Origin: Carboxylicivirga taeanensis
GTDB taxonomy: Bacteria > Bacteroidota > Bacteroidia > Bacteroidales > Marinilabiliaceae
NCBI RefSeq assembly: GCF_051851475.1
Contig: NZ_JBPUSJ010000002.1
Coordinates: 1-64,000 of the forward strand
Reading direction: 5' to 3'
DNA: 64,000 bases
Made by a program: the position numbers and the translations under genes. This document shows positions 24,590 through 33,867 of the stretch, one piece after another (the stretch's first letter is position 1; the number at the start of each line of letters is the position of its first letter). Under the pieces are notes generated by a model. That model saw only the letters and a list, made by a program, of their open reading frames with translations. It ran no database searches and was not told the origin of the DNA.

Positions 24590-25279
24590 ATGAAGCTGAC
24601 TGAATTAATGCATTCCATTGAGAAATCTGCCTCCAATACGACTGGCCACTTTCTGCTGTCGTTGCAAGGGGTTATTCTGGTGTGTAATGGCTACGGTGCG
24701 CGCCTGTTCAAGTTTGCTTCTCCCACGCAATTGATAGGGCGGCACCTTAACGACCTGGTGCCCGAAGAGTTTGCCAGCCACCTTCCCGAAGAAATTACAG
24801 AGGAACATTTAACCAATGGGCAGTTTTTAGAGCGTGTGAATGTTTGTGCAGATGGCGAGCTCATACCCACCCTGGTTAAGACCCAGCGGGTACGAGTGGA
24901 TGACTTGCAGTTGATTGAGTGTTTTATCCGGTTGAATGAGGCGGCTGATGAGCCTATTAAAGCCCTTCGGTACCGACAAACGGCCGATCTGCTCAAGTGT
25001 GAAGTGATGCGACTAAAGCGGCAGGTTAGTCAATCGAAGATTCAGGCCTTAATTGATCAGCGCCTGGTAAAAGCTGCTTGTCGCCTTCAGATACCATTTA
25101 CACAGGGCGACCTCTTATTTTGTTCCTTGCTTACAAGTGGCTTATCCACTAAAGAGATAGCCGAACAACTTAACATTACACTGGCATCGGCCTATAAGCA
25201 GCGTAAACGCATCCGCAAAAAGTTAAGCTTGCCTGTGGAAACCAACCTCTATCATTACCTGATAAGTATTATTGACTAA
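24590..25279 (+). CDS. PAS-like sensor with LuxR-type DNA-binding domain
   Basis: A 229-residue cytoplasmic regulator. Residues about 15-120 look like a PAS fold (GHFLLSLQGVILVCNGYGARLFKFASPTQLIGRHLNDLVPEEF). A helical linker follows, and residues about 165-225 form a LuxR/GerE-type helix-turn-helix (LLTSGLSTKEIAEQLNITLASAYKQRKRIRKKLSL). No receiver domain is present. Either the ATG at 24590 or a GTG two codons upstream could be the start. It is followed on the same strand by the 1499-residue T9SS protein and may control it (inference from position). Confidence 0.78.
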   Translation: MKLTELMHSIEKSASNTTGHFLLSLQGVILVCNGYGARLFKFASPTQLIGRHLNDLVPEEFASHLPEEITEEHLTNGQFLERVNVCADGELIPTLVKTQRVRVDDLQLIECFIRLNEAADEPIKALRYRQTADLLKCEVMRLKRQVSQSKIQALIDQRLVKAACRLQIPFTQGDLLFCSLLTSGLSTKEIAEQLNITLASAYKQRKRIRKKLSLPVETNLYHYLISIID

Positions 25280-25524
25280 GCCAGCAGATCAACTTACTGC
25301 TTTTCTCGTTTTACATCGAGCAGCTGTGCCTTTAATGTTGGCAGTATTCCCTTGAGCAATTGACCCCATTTTGTCCCCATTCTGTTTTTGTTGTTTCTGA
25401 GCAGCCTCAATACTTTCGTGGCCACAGGCATTGACCCACTCAACACCCAAAGCGGAGAGCACTTGCTGTTTTTCCTTTTTTTATCTGTGTCAATGTACTT
25501 CATCAACTTTAATTGATTCAAATT

Positions 25525-28500
25525 ATGAAAACATCACACCTGAAGAGAAAAGGTCGAAGCATAGCAAAATGCTGTATGCTGGTATTGCTAAGTATCTTTT
25601 TTACACATTTTACTATTGATGCTCAAAGCACCACAGAAACCCAGCCCGTGAAGCCCACTATGGGTGATGGCAGCGCGGAAAATCCCTGGCACATCGAAAA
25701 TCTGGCCCACCTCAGGTGGTTGTCGGAAGTGTATGAATATAATAAAAATGCACAAAGCTACACACTGATAGCCAATATTGATGCTGCCGAAACAAAGACC
25801 TGGAATGGGGGTAAGGGCTTTCAACCAATTCCTTCGTTTTATGGGCAATTTATGGGCAATGGCAATACCATCAGTAACCTTTATATTAATAGACCAGATG
25901 AACAGTATGTGGCCTTATTTTCGCAAGTATCTGATGCGACTCTGAAAGGACTTATTTTAGAATCCGTTGATATAACAGGTGGAGAATTCGTGGGAGCTTT
26001 GGTTGGTTCTTTGGGTACGTATACAAAAATGACAAAACTGAAGCAATGCAGTGCTAGTGGTAAGGTTACAGGCAAGAAGTATGTAGGCGGCTTATTAGGT
26101 AGTACACTTAATGCTTGCGTGGAATTGTGTTATGCAAAAGTTGAGGTTACAGGCGAGTCTGCTATAGGTGGTTTTTCGGGTCGCATAACAAGTGGGGCTT
26201 TGGTATATAACTGTTTTGCGCAAGGCGAGGTTTATGGCCCCAATGATGAGGTTGGTGGATTTGTTGGTTTGGCGGATTATAACGGCCGGATAAAAAATTG
26301 CTACTCTACCACGCCTAATGTCGGTTTTGTTTCACGTTTCTCTGCAGCTACAATAATTGATTCTTATTTTGTTGGAGCAGGGGTGGATGAAGGAGCTACC
26401 GGGTTATCGCCCGAACAGATGGCCGATCAGCAACAATTTGAGGGCTGGGATTTTACTGGTGTTTGGGGCATGGCGGTCCTGGATGAGTTAGCACCGGGGC
26501 AAACCTTGCCGTATTTCAACTGGCAGCTGGGTAAGCACGAGCTGTCAATAGCAGCTAACCAGGCCGAAGTGGAAGTAACAGGTGATGGGCACTATGACCC
26601 GGGCGATCAGGTGACCTTGTCGGCTGCAGGTGCCTACCCTTTCTTGCACTGGGAGTGTAAGGGAGAGGTGCTATCCAGTGAGCCTACCTATAGCTTTGCT
26701 TTTGGCAATGAGCCCATGCCGGTAAAGGCTGTTTTTGGTGAGGCCATGTACAGCTATGGCGGAGGCGATGGTACAGCCGGTAACCCTTTTCAAATAGATG
26801 ATTATACCCACCTGTTGCTGTTGGCCTATAATATGGCTGATTGGGAAAAGAACAGCCATTATAAGTTAACGGCTGATATTGATATGACGCCTTTAACTTT
26901 TAGTAAAGGGTTCTTACCCATTGGAAATGGGGAGCTATTTTTCTCCAGAAAGGTATTTAAAGGGCAGGTGAACGGGAACTTTAAAACGATTAGTAACCTG
27001 ATGGTGAACCGAACTGATTTTTCTAAAATTGGATTATTTGGTAAGGTTGATGCATCGCTTATCCGGAATATTGGACTTGAGGATGCAACTGTTAATGGTC
27101 AATCTCAAACAGGTGCTTTAGTGGGTGAGGCAGTAAATACGCTTGTGCTTAACTGCTATGCTACAGGAATTGTTACAGGCGAGGATGAATTGGGTGGACT
27201 TATAGGAGTACAAAGAGGTTCTAATTCCTTTTTAAAGAACTCATATGCCGACGTGCAGGTAAATGGTAAGAATTCAGTAGGAGGCCTTATAGGTTCTAAT
27301 GGTGGTGAGATAGATAATGCCTATGCACATGGCGAAGTTATTGGTTTTGATTGTGTGGGTGGATTAATTGGAACAAATTACTCCCAACAGGTGGTGAAGA
27401 CATATGCAAGCGGGGCTGTTACAGGGACTGGTAAAGCAGGAGCTTTGGTGGGAAGTAATCCTTACGGCCCTGCAATACACGACTCATATTATCTTGAGTG
27501 CGCTCTGAATAATGGCATCGGTCAGCCACTGGCAGAAGATGCCTTTGCATTGGCAACTTCATTTCCGGGGTGGGATTTTAAACAAACATGGACCTTTTTA
27601 GCGCGAAATAGTACAAGTGGGCAACAGATGTACCCTGCTTTTCTCTGGCAAACGGGCCTTGAAGAGTTAACGATTATTTCCAACTGTAAAGAAGTGGAGC
27701 TAATTGGCGCCGGCCATTATAAAGCAGGCACAAAAGTGGAACTGTGGGCCACGGGCGCTTATGCCTTTAGCCATTGGGAACAAGATGGTGTAAAGCTATC
27801 GGACCAAAACCCGTTTATTTATACGCTTGAAAGCGGTGGCGCTACCATTAATGCGGTGTTTGAGGCCGAGATATATCCCTTAGGTGGCGGACAAGGCACT
27901 CCGGAGGCCCCTTATCAGCTTGGGGAGTTAACTCAGCTGTTGCGTTTAGCTTATGATCCCTTGGTGTGGGATAAGCATTTTGTTCTTACTCAGGATATCG
28001 ACATGAGTAATTATCAATTTCCGGCTGGTTTTAAGCCGATAGGATCAGCTAATATACATCCCACTATCAAATATTTTAGCGGAACACTAAATGGCAATGG
28101 TAATGCCATAAGGAACCTTTATATCAACAGGCCTGATGAGTCTGATATTGGATTGTTTGCGAACATTAACAAGAGTATGATTAAGAATATATCTCTAATT
28201 AATGGAGAAGTTAAAGGACTTAACGGTGTAGGTTTGCTTGCAGGAAGTAAATTAATATCAAAATTAACCAATATAGTGTGTTCTGGACATGTTGAAGGGC
28301 AAAACTATGTTGGTGGTGTTTGGGGGTATAACCGAGATATATACCTTGTCCAAGGGAGCAAAAATAATGTTGAACAGGTGCGGGTTGAGGTATCTGTTAA
28401 AGGAAAGAACTATGTAGGTGGAGTGGCCGGAAGCAGTTGTTGCCAGCTCCAATTAACTGCGGCTTTTGTTCAAGTGAATGGAGCAAGCACGGTTGGTGGC

Positions 28501-30024
28501 TTGTTAGGTGAATCTTCAAATGGTAGAACAGAAAACAGTTTTGCAATTGGAACAGTAACAGGAACGGGTTATAACATAGGTGGATGTATCGGCCGTGGTT
28601 ATGGTTACGCTGGAGGTGTTACAAACTGTTATGCTTTTACTGATGTGCATGGTGATAAATGGGATGCCGGGGGATTGATTGGTGCAGGTTTTTCAAATGA
28701 TTATATTGTAAGCTCTTATCGCAAAGAAGGAGTTGGAGGAGAAAGGAATACCCGTGGTACGGCAATGGCAGCAGCAGACTTTGCACAGCAAGCTAAATTT
28801 ATTGGCTGGGATTTTAAGGATGTGTGGGTAATGTGGACCGATGACAATGGCATCAGGTCACCACGTCTGCGCTACCAGTTACCTGGTTTAATACCCGTAT
28901 CCATACAGGTCAATGGAGGCCGGCAGCAGCCTTTGGCTGGTGTTCAGCTCAATATCTCATCGGTTGGCCAACTTACAACGGATGAGCAGGGGAAGGTACA
29001 ATTGGAATTACATGCCAGAGACTATCGTGCCACCATAAGCGCTAACGGTTATGCAGCTATGGAAAAAACATTTGCTGTATCGGCCACGGAGGCAAGCTTT
29101 GCCTTAAACCTGATGCCTGTGGAATACACAATCACCTATCAGCTCAATGGCGGTGTTAATGCTGAGGGTAATCCAGTTGCATATACCGTTGAGGATGAGT
29201 TGTTGGAAGTGTTGCCTCCGGCTACCCGCGCAGGTTATGCCTTTAAAGGTTGGTATAATAATGCTGAATTCACAGGTGAGCAGGTGACAACTATTCCACA
29301 GGGCAGCACTGGTGATTTGGAGCTGTTTGCTAAGTGGGAGCCCATTGCTTATATCATCATTTATCAACTGAACGGCGGGGCAAATGCTGAGGGTAATCCA
29401 ATAATGTATACCATTGTTGATGAGTCTATTAGTTTACAGCCGGCTACGCGCGCAGGCTATGCTTTCAAAGGTTGGTACCATAATGCTGAATTCACAGGTG
29501 AGCAGGTGACCTCCATTCCACAGGGCAGCACGGGCGATATGGAGTTGTTTGCAAAATGGGAGCTGATAAGCTACGGCATCACCTACCAACTCAATGGCGG
29601 TGTTAATGCTGAAGGGAATGTGATGAACTACACCATTGAAGATGAAATGCTAAGCCTACAGCCAGCTACCCGCGATGGCTATGTCTTTAAAGGTTGGTAC
29701 AGTAATGCTGATTTTACAGGGGAAGAGGTGACCACCATTCCACAGGGTAGCACGGGCGATATGGAGTTGTTTGCGAAATGGGAGCTGGCCACATCTGTCA
29801 GCGAGCTAGAGGAGACAAGTAAATTATACCCTAATCCGGCTTCGGGAAGTGTTAATATAGAAGCAGAAGCCAATACGCTGGTTGTATTCTACAATGTATC
29901 GGGTCAGCTTGTGAAGCAAGTAGTAGCGCTTGGCGGTGCGGAGGTCATTAGTATTGCCGATTTAAAACCGGGACTTTACATTGTGCGGCTGGGCGATGAA
30001 TATATCCGTCTTTTAGTGAAGTAG
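25525..30024 (+). CDS. Giant GLUG/InlB-repeat surface protein with T9SS sorting domain
   Basis: A 1499-residue exported protein. After the signal peptide come three homologous blocks of about 380-420 residues. Each opens with G.G...PY.I..L..L, runs through GLUG-type repeats (motifs such as VGGLIGSN, VGGFVGLADYNGRIKNCYS) and closes with a beta domain (EVEVTGDGHYDPGDQVTLSAAGAYPFLHWE in block 1, EVELIGAGHYKAGTKVELWATGAYAFSHWE in block 2). Then come a carboxypeptidase-regulatory-like domain (near residue 1130), three tandem Listeria-Bacteroides (InlB B-type) repeats of about 75 residues (YQLNGGVNAEGN..FKGWY..AEFTGEQVT), and a type A T9SS C-terminal domain (LYPNPASGSVNIE..GLYIVRL). It should be secreted by T9SS and attached to the cell surface, probably as an adhesin. 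Confidence 0.88.
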   Translation: MKTSHLKRKGRSIAKCCMLVLLSIFFTHFTIDAQSTTETQPVKPTMGDGSAENPWHIENLAHLRWLSEVYEYNKNAQSYTLIANIDAAETKTWNGGKGFQPIPSFYGQFMGNGNTISNLYINRPDEQYVALFSQVSDATLKGLILESVDITGGEFVGALVGSLGTYTKMTKLKQCSASGKVTGKKYVGGLLGSTLNACVELCYAKVEVTGESAIGGFSGRITSGALVYNCFAQGEVYGPNDEVGGFVGLADYNGRIKNCYSTTPNVGFVSRFSAATIIDSYFVGAGVDEGATGLSPEQMADQQQFEGWDFTGVWGMAVLDELAPGQTLPYFNWQLGKHELSIAANQAEVEVTGDGHYDPGDQVTLSAAGAYPFLHWECKGEVLSSEPTYSFAFGNEPMPVKAVFGEAMYSYGGGDGTAGNPFQIDDYTHLLLLAYNMADWEKNSHYKLTADIDMTPLTFSKGFLPIGNGELFFSRKVFKGQVNGNFKTISNLMVNRTDFSKIGLFGKVDASLIRNIGLEDATVNGQSQTGALVGEAVNTLVLNCYATGIVTGEDELGGLIGVQRGSNSFLKNSYADVQVNGKNSVGGLIGSNGGEIDNAYAHGEVIGFDCVGGLIGTNYSQQVVKTYASGAVTGTGKAGALVGSNPYGPAIHDSYYLECALNNGIGQPLAEDAFALATSFPGWDFKQTWTFLARNSTSGQQMYPAFLWQTGLEELTIISNCKEVELIGAGHYKAGTKVELWATGAYAFSHWEQDGVKLSDQNPFIYTLESGGATINAVFEAEIYPLGGGQGTPEAPYQLGELTQLLRLAYDPLVWDKHFVLTQDIDMSNYQFPAGFKPIGSANIHPTIKYFSGTLNGNGNAIRNLYINRPDESDIGLFANINKSMIKNISLINGEVKGLNGVGLLAGSKLISKLTNIVCSGHVEGQNYVGGVWGYNRDIYLVQGSKNNVEQVRVEVSVKGKNYVGGVAGSSCCQLQLTAAFVQVNGASTVGGLLGESSNGRTENSFAIGTVTGTGYNIGGCIGRGYGYAGGVTNCYAFTDVHGDKWDAGGLIGAGFSNDYIVSSYRKEGVGGERNTRGTAMAAADFAQQAKFIGWDFKDVWVMWTDDNGIRSPRLRYQLPGLIPVSIQVNGGRQQPLAGVQLNISSVGQLTTDEQGKVQLELHARDYRATISANGYAAMEKTFAVSATEASFALNLMPVEYTITYQLNGGVNAEGNPVAYTVEDELLEVLPPATRAGYAFKGWYNNAEFTGEQVTTIPQGSTGDLELFAKWEPIAYIIIYQLNGGANAEGNPIMYTIVDESISLQPATRAGYAFKGWYHNAEFTGEQVTSIPQGSTGDMELFAKWELISYGITYQLNGGVNAEGNVMNYTIEDEMLSLQPATRDGYVFKGWYSNADFTGEEVTTIPQGSTGDMELFAKWELATSVSELEETSKLYPNPASGSVNIEAEANTLVVFYNVSGQLVKQVVALGGAEVISIADLKPGLYIVRLGDEYIRLLVK

Positions 30025-30067
30025 TCGCTAATGAATGAATAAAATATAACCTAAGCCCTTAAAAAGA

Positions 30068-30108
30068 AGGAAGGTGTCTCACGCACGAGGCACCTTCCTT
30101 TGCTTTTA
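30068..30108 (+). terminator. Terminator after the giant surface protein
   Basis: GGAAGGTG-TCTC..GAGG-CACCTTCC forms a long stem followed by tttgctttt. The A-rich left flank makes it usable on the minus strand too, where the GH20 gene converges. Confidence 0.85.
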
Positions 30109-30132
30109 AGGATTTCTGACAGCTCTGTGTCT

Positions 30133-32436
30133 TTATTCCACTACAATTTCATCGATAAACAGGAATACGCCCATTTCTTTTAGCTTCGGGTACTTAGCTT
30201 TTACCTTGATAAACTGTGTTTTTACGGTTTCAAAATTCACCGGAATATGCGTATTATTAACGGTTGACGACCATGGTGGCTGATAACGTACTGAGTTTTC
30301 CCAAACACCCACCGGTTGATAATCTTTACCGTTGTCCGACACGAATACTTCAACGGAGGCAGGGTAAAAAATGCCGGCCCCATTTTCTTCAATGCAGCTT
30401 AATTTAAGCGAGCTGATTGCTTGAGCTTCACTTAGTTCAATGCTGGCCTCAAAATCTTTGTTCAATATACCAAGCCACTTGCCATTGCCCCACTTATCGC
30501 CTCCGAATTGTGTATCGGTAAGTGTTGCCGCACCGCTCGAAGCGTATTTACCTTCGGGAGCTGAGTGCAGTGTTACAGTGGCGCCGGCTGCTTTATGAAG
30601 AATCGCTTCCTTAATTTCTGTTTTACCGGTCACCTGTTCATCTTTTGTGGCAATGGTTTTAATGGTGGCCGACTCGTTAAGCAGAAAGGGCTGCTCGTAT
30701 AAAGTGGCATTTTCAGGATTCGGTTCAGAGCCATCGGTTGTGTAATAGATATCAGCATCTAACTCAGTAGTGAGGCTCACTTTTAACTGCTTTTGTTCCC
30801 GTAGCAATTCAATCTGAACACTTGGGCGCAAGGCGCTGTAGGCATAGTTAATATCCATGGCCTCGTAATGCTTCAGCATCTGGTTCATTTTTTGCCTGAA
30901 ATGCAACCAGTTTTTTGTGTTGGGTGCCTGCCAGGCTATTTCAGACAAGGCGGCAATACGTGGAAACAGCATGTATTCCACATGCTTTTCGTTGGGCATG
31001 TATTCGGTCCAAATATTGGCTTGAACGCCCAATAGCTGTTCAAGGTGTTTTTGTTCTACTCCGGCAGGAACCGGCTCGTAATCATACACTTTTTTAAGTG
31101 GTGCATAGCCCCCAAAGGCTTTGGGTTCTTGTGGACTGAGGCTTTGGTAGTGGTCGAAATACAGATGCGAGCCGGTGGTTAAAACCGTTGGGTGCCCTTC
31201 TTTTAAACAGTCGGCCGCCCCCGATTCGGCTCCCCAATACATCACTGTGGCTGTTGGTGAGAGCTCACCTTCCATTATTTCGTGCCAGCCGATTAAGCGA
31301 CGCCCTTTATTTTTCAAGTAGGTGTCAAAATGGTTGATAAAATGACTTTGCAGCTCATAGGCATCATAGCCTTTGCGTCGCATCATCTTCTGGCAATCAG
31401 GACAATTGTTCCAGTTGGTTTTATTCACTTCGTCGCCTCCAATGTGGATGTACTCCGAGGGGAATAGTTGTAATATTTCATCCAGTACCTCCTCCAGTAA
31501 CTGATAGCCTTTTGGGTTACTGGCGCAATACACGCCACTTCCTTTGATATAGTTACCACTGGCATCTTTACAGGTGAGGTGCGGGTAACATTGAAACACG
31601 ACTTCGGAGTGGCCGGGTAATTCTATTTCGGGCACCACCGTAATGAACCGTTCGGCGGCATAGGCCACTATCTCACGCACTTCCTCCTGCGTGTAAAAGC
31701 CTCCGTACTTTTCTTCCTTATCGCCTTCGCGCCACACTTCAAATTCCTGCCAGGGCATAAGGTCAGGCTTTACTTTGCGCCAGGCACCAATATCGGTCAG
31801 TTCAGGATGTGATTTGATTTCGATGCGCCAGCCAATGCCATCAACCAGGTGCCAGTGAAACACGTTTAACTTGTGCATGGCCAGATAGTCGATGTATTTT
31901 TTTATGAACTCCTTAGGCATAAAATGGCGCGATACATCCAGGTGCATGCCTCGCCATTCGAAGCGCGGGCGGTCGGTAATGGTGCCTGCCGGTAAGCTCA
32001 GCTCATTCTGCGTGCTTTTTATGTCAGCAGGTAATAACTGTCTGATGGTTTCCACTGCGTAGAATAAGCCTTGTGGGCCAGCTGCTTTAATGCTGACTGT
32101 TTCATCGGTAATATTTAGGACATACCCTTCGTTGCTTAACGAATCCAGCTGATGGTCGTAAGCGAAAATAAAAGCCGGTTGCGCCGCTGCATCTTTTACT
32201 TTCCAACTGGTTTGGAAATCGATTTGGCAGATTTCGCCAAGCAGGGAGATGGCGGGTAGCATGCTCGAGTCTTCGACAATAACAGGAGTAGAAGCGCTAA
32301 ATTCGAAGGCGCCAGTTTCACTCATAGCCACTTGTAAAGGTTCGGGGATAATGGCAACGGCTCTTGGCTCTTTTGTTTGACACGCGGTGGTCAATAAAAT
32401 AATGATGTACGTTAAAAATGTTTTCAGCTTTATCAT
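30133..32436 (-). CDS. GH20 beta-N-acetylhexosaminidase, lipoprotein
   Basis: A 767-residue lipoprotein (lipobox ILLTTAC) that removes terminal N-acetylglucosamine or galactosamine from glycans. Domains in order: GH20b N-terminal domain (about 25-155); the GH20 catalytic barrel (about 160-500) with the D335-E336 pair in HIGGDEVNKTNW and the opening RFEWRGMHLDVSRHFMP; a chitobiase C-terminal-like strand domain (about 540-620, DADIYYTTDGSEPNPENATLY); and a discoidin-like (F5/8 type C) carbohydrate-binding domain at the end. The ATG at 32436 is chosen over one at 32478 because it gives the lipoprotein signal. No SusCD pair is adjacent, so it is a stand-alone enzyme. Confidence 0.94.
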   Translation of the reverse strand: MIKLKTFLTYIIILLTTACQTKEPRAVAIIPEPLQVAMSETGAFEFSASTPVIVEDSSMLPAISLLGEICQIDFQTSWKVKDAAAQPAFIFAYDHQLDSLSNEGYVLNITDETVSIKAAGPQGLFYAVETIRQLLPADIKSTQNELSLPAGTITDRPRFEWRGMHLDVSRHFMPKEFIKKYIDYLAMHKLNVFHWHLVDGIGWRIEIKSHPELTDIGAWRKVKPDLMPWQEFEVWREGDKEEKYGGFYTQEEVREIVAYAAERFITVVPEIELPGHSEVVFQCYPHLTCKDASGNYIKGSGVYCASNPKGYQLLEEVLDEILQLFPSEYIHIGGDEVNKTNWNNCPDCQKMMRRKGYDAYELQSHFINHFDTYLKNKGRRLIGWHEIMEGELSPTATVMYWGAESGAADCLKEGHPTVLTTGSHLYFDHYQSLSPQEPKAFGGYAPLKKVYDYEPVPAGVEQKHLEQLLGVQANIWTEYMPNEKHVEYMLFPRIAALSEIAWQAPNTKNWLHFRQKMNQMLKHYEAMDINYAYSALRPSVQIELLREQKQLKVSLTTELDADIYYTTDGSEPNPENATLYEQPFLLNESATIKTIATKDEQVTGKTEIKEAILHKAAGATVTLHSAPEGKYASSGAATLTDTQFGGDKWGNGKWLGILNKDFEASIELSEAQAISSLKLSCIEENGAGIFYPASVEVFVSDNGKDYQPVGVWENSVRYQPPWSSTVNNTHIPVNFETVKTQFIKVKAKYPKLKEMGVFLFIDEIVVE

Positions 32437-32649
32437 CTGTTCAAATTTATTTTTCAATTGCCACATGGAACTCGCCAACTAAGTCAATTCCCTGTGTGAG
32501 AAAGCTCTTCTCATGGCTCGTTTCATAATTGTGCTTGTTTGCAGGTAGCTAAAATAGAGTAAATCAGCTGGAAACCTTTAGTCGGTAAGGGGGATAATTG
32601 TTCAATTATTATTGCCGAATGGCTAAAATAAGGTGAGAAAATAGCAGCC

Positions 32650-32684
32650 AAAAAAAACGACTACCCAATTGCAGGTAGTCGTTT
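32650..32684 (-). terminator. Terminator of the small outer-membrane protein gene
   Basis: On the minus strand ACGACTACC and GGTAGTCGT pair around a 7-nt loop and are followed by ttttttt. Confidence 0.87.
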
Positions 32685-32709
32685 GTTGTTATCAATGCTT
32701 TTCTCTTTG

Positions 32710-33210
32710 TTAGAAGAGGTATTGAACACTTGCTCCAATTCGGAAGTAGGTGTCTTCAGTAATTGTAAAGCGTGCTTCTGGAGCTAAATTAAACTGCTCA
32801 GATAGCTTATAGTTCATACCAACCCCTAGGTTTAAACCAACATTTGAGTCAGAAGCTGATCCACCAATCCCAAATGGGTTGGCTGGTATATCAAGCTTTA
32901 CAGAAGTAATGTTTAATCCTCCAATTCCATAAAAGTTCATTCTTTCATCTTCCTGATGGAATACGTAGTGGGCATCAAAATCAAAGATGTTAAATGTTAG
33001 ATAATCCTTTTCGAAAATGTGGCTGTAGCCAAAAGCACCTTCCCACTGATCAGTAAAAGCATAAACACCGTTAAGGTTGATGCCGATATTGCCAATCTCA
33101 GTTGCATATACCAATCCGGCACCGGCTCTTATTTTTGAAGAATCGAACGATTGTGCAAACAGGTTGCAAGAAAGGATCAAGGCAAAAATCAATAAAAAAC
33201 TCTTTTTCAT
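32710..33210 (-). CDS. Small outer-membrane beta-barrel protein
   Basis: A 166-residue exported protein with a clear signal peptide (MKKSFLLIFALILSCNLFAQ). The mature chain is a series of amphipathic strands ending in aromatic residues (IRAGAGLVYATE, IGINLNGVYAF, WEGAFGYSHIFE, FDAHYVFHQ, FYGIGGLNITS, GLNLGVGMNYKL) and finishes with a typical barrel C terminus, FRIGASVQYLF. It looks like the OmpX/OmpW-sized "outer membrane beta-barrel" family. The ATG at 33210 is preferred over one three codons upstream. Function unknown. It is transcribed alone. Confidence 0.85.
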   Translation of the reverse strand: MKKSFLLIFALILSCNLFAQSFDSSKIRAGAGLVYATEIGNIGINLNGVYAFTDQWEGAFGYSHIFEKDYLTFNIFDFDAHYVFHQEDERMNFYGIGGLNITSVKLDIPANPFGIGGSASDSNVGLNLGVGMNYKLSEQFNLAPEARFTITEDTYFRIGASVQYLF

Positions 33211-33299
33211 GATAATCAATTTTGTTGAGGTTTATTTATAATCTTTCCAAATATAGATAATTAAATTATTTTACAGTATTCTGGTTCTCACCGTTTTTA

Positions 33300-33797
33300 C
33301 TAATTCACACTGAACATGACTGAAAAATCACCCCTGTAGATGCCGGTGAACGTCACGCCATCCACCATTGTCAGGTCCATGTCGAGCGTGTAATTGCTGC
33401 CTCCATTATGTGTAATAGTAACACGGCCGGATTCGAGGTTAGATGTGGTTATATTGGTCATCTCACTATCGGTGAACATGTAGTTGGTGAGCCAGTCGTT
33501 GAGCACTTTATCGCCTTCCTCGGTGGGATAGGAGTAACTGCCTGGGATGGTTTCACGTGTATAGGTATCTATATCGATAGCCAGGTTTTTAACACCACTG
33601 GCATTGCCGCCAATTAAGTTAATGACGGTGTGACCGCCATCGCCTGCTGATATGCCCATAATGTTCGCCTCATTGATTGAGAAATCGATCCCATCTGCCT
33701 TTAAAGAGTTTGAGTTGGGGCTTTCATCATCTTTGCTGCAACTCAGCAGGCTTAAGAAAATACATAGTGCTAATGTGGTTTTAAACAGGTGTTTCAT
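33300..33797 (-). CDS. Lipoprotein of unknown function
   Basis: A 165-residue lipoprotein; signal LALCIFLSLLSC followed by SKDDESPNSN, the acidic start typical of Bacteroidota surface-exposed lipoproteins. The mature part is an antiparallel beta domain (GIDFSINEANIMGISAGDGGHTVINLIGG; YTLDMDLTMVDGVTFTGIYRGDFSVMFSVN). Small lipoproteins of this type are widespread in the phylum and uncharacterised. It lies 70 bp after the start-proximal end of the DUF3857 gene unit on the same strand. Confidence 0.72.
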   Translation of the reverse strand: MKHLFKTTLALCIFLSLLSCSKDDESPNSNSLKADGIDFSINEANIMGISAGDGGHTVINLIGGNASGVKNLAIDIDTYTRETIPGSYSYPTEEGDKVLNDWLTNYMFTDSEMTNITTSNLESGRVTITHNGGSNYTLDMDLTMVDGVTFTGIYRGDFSVMFSVN

Positions 33798-33867
33798 GTG
33801 TCCGTTTTTTTAATTGTTTTGTTACATGGAGCTCTTAGTATGCCGCGTACGGCCGACTTCTAACTCG

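Noticed and set aside
25294..25521. 75-codon minus-strand frame between the PAS-LuxR gene and the giant surface protein
   Set aside because: No signal, motif or partner; it occupies the upstream region of the surface-protein gene. A relic is possible but cannot be supported.
29122..29785. Three regularly spaced DNA repeats, considered as a CRISPR-like array
   Set aside because: They encode in-frame InlB-type protein repeats of about 75 residues inside a long gene; spacing and length do not fit CRISPR.
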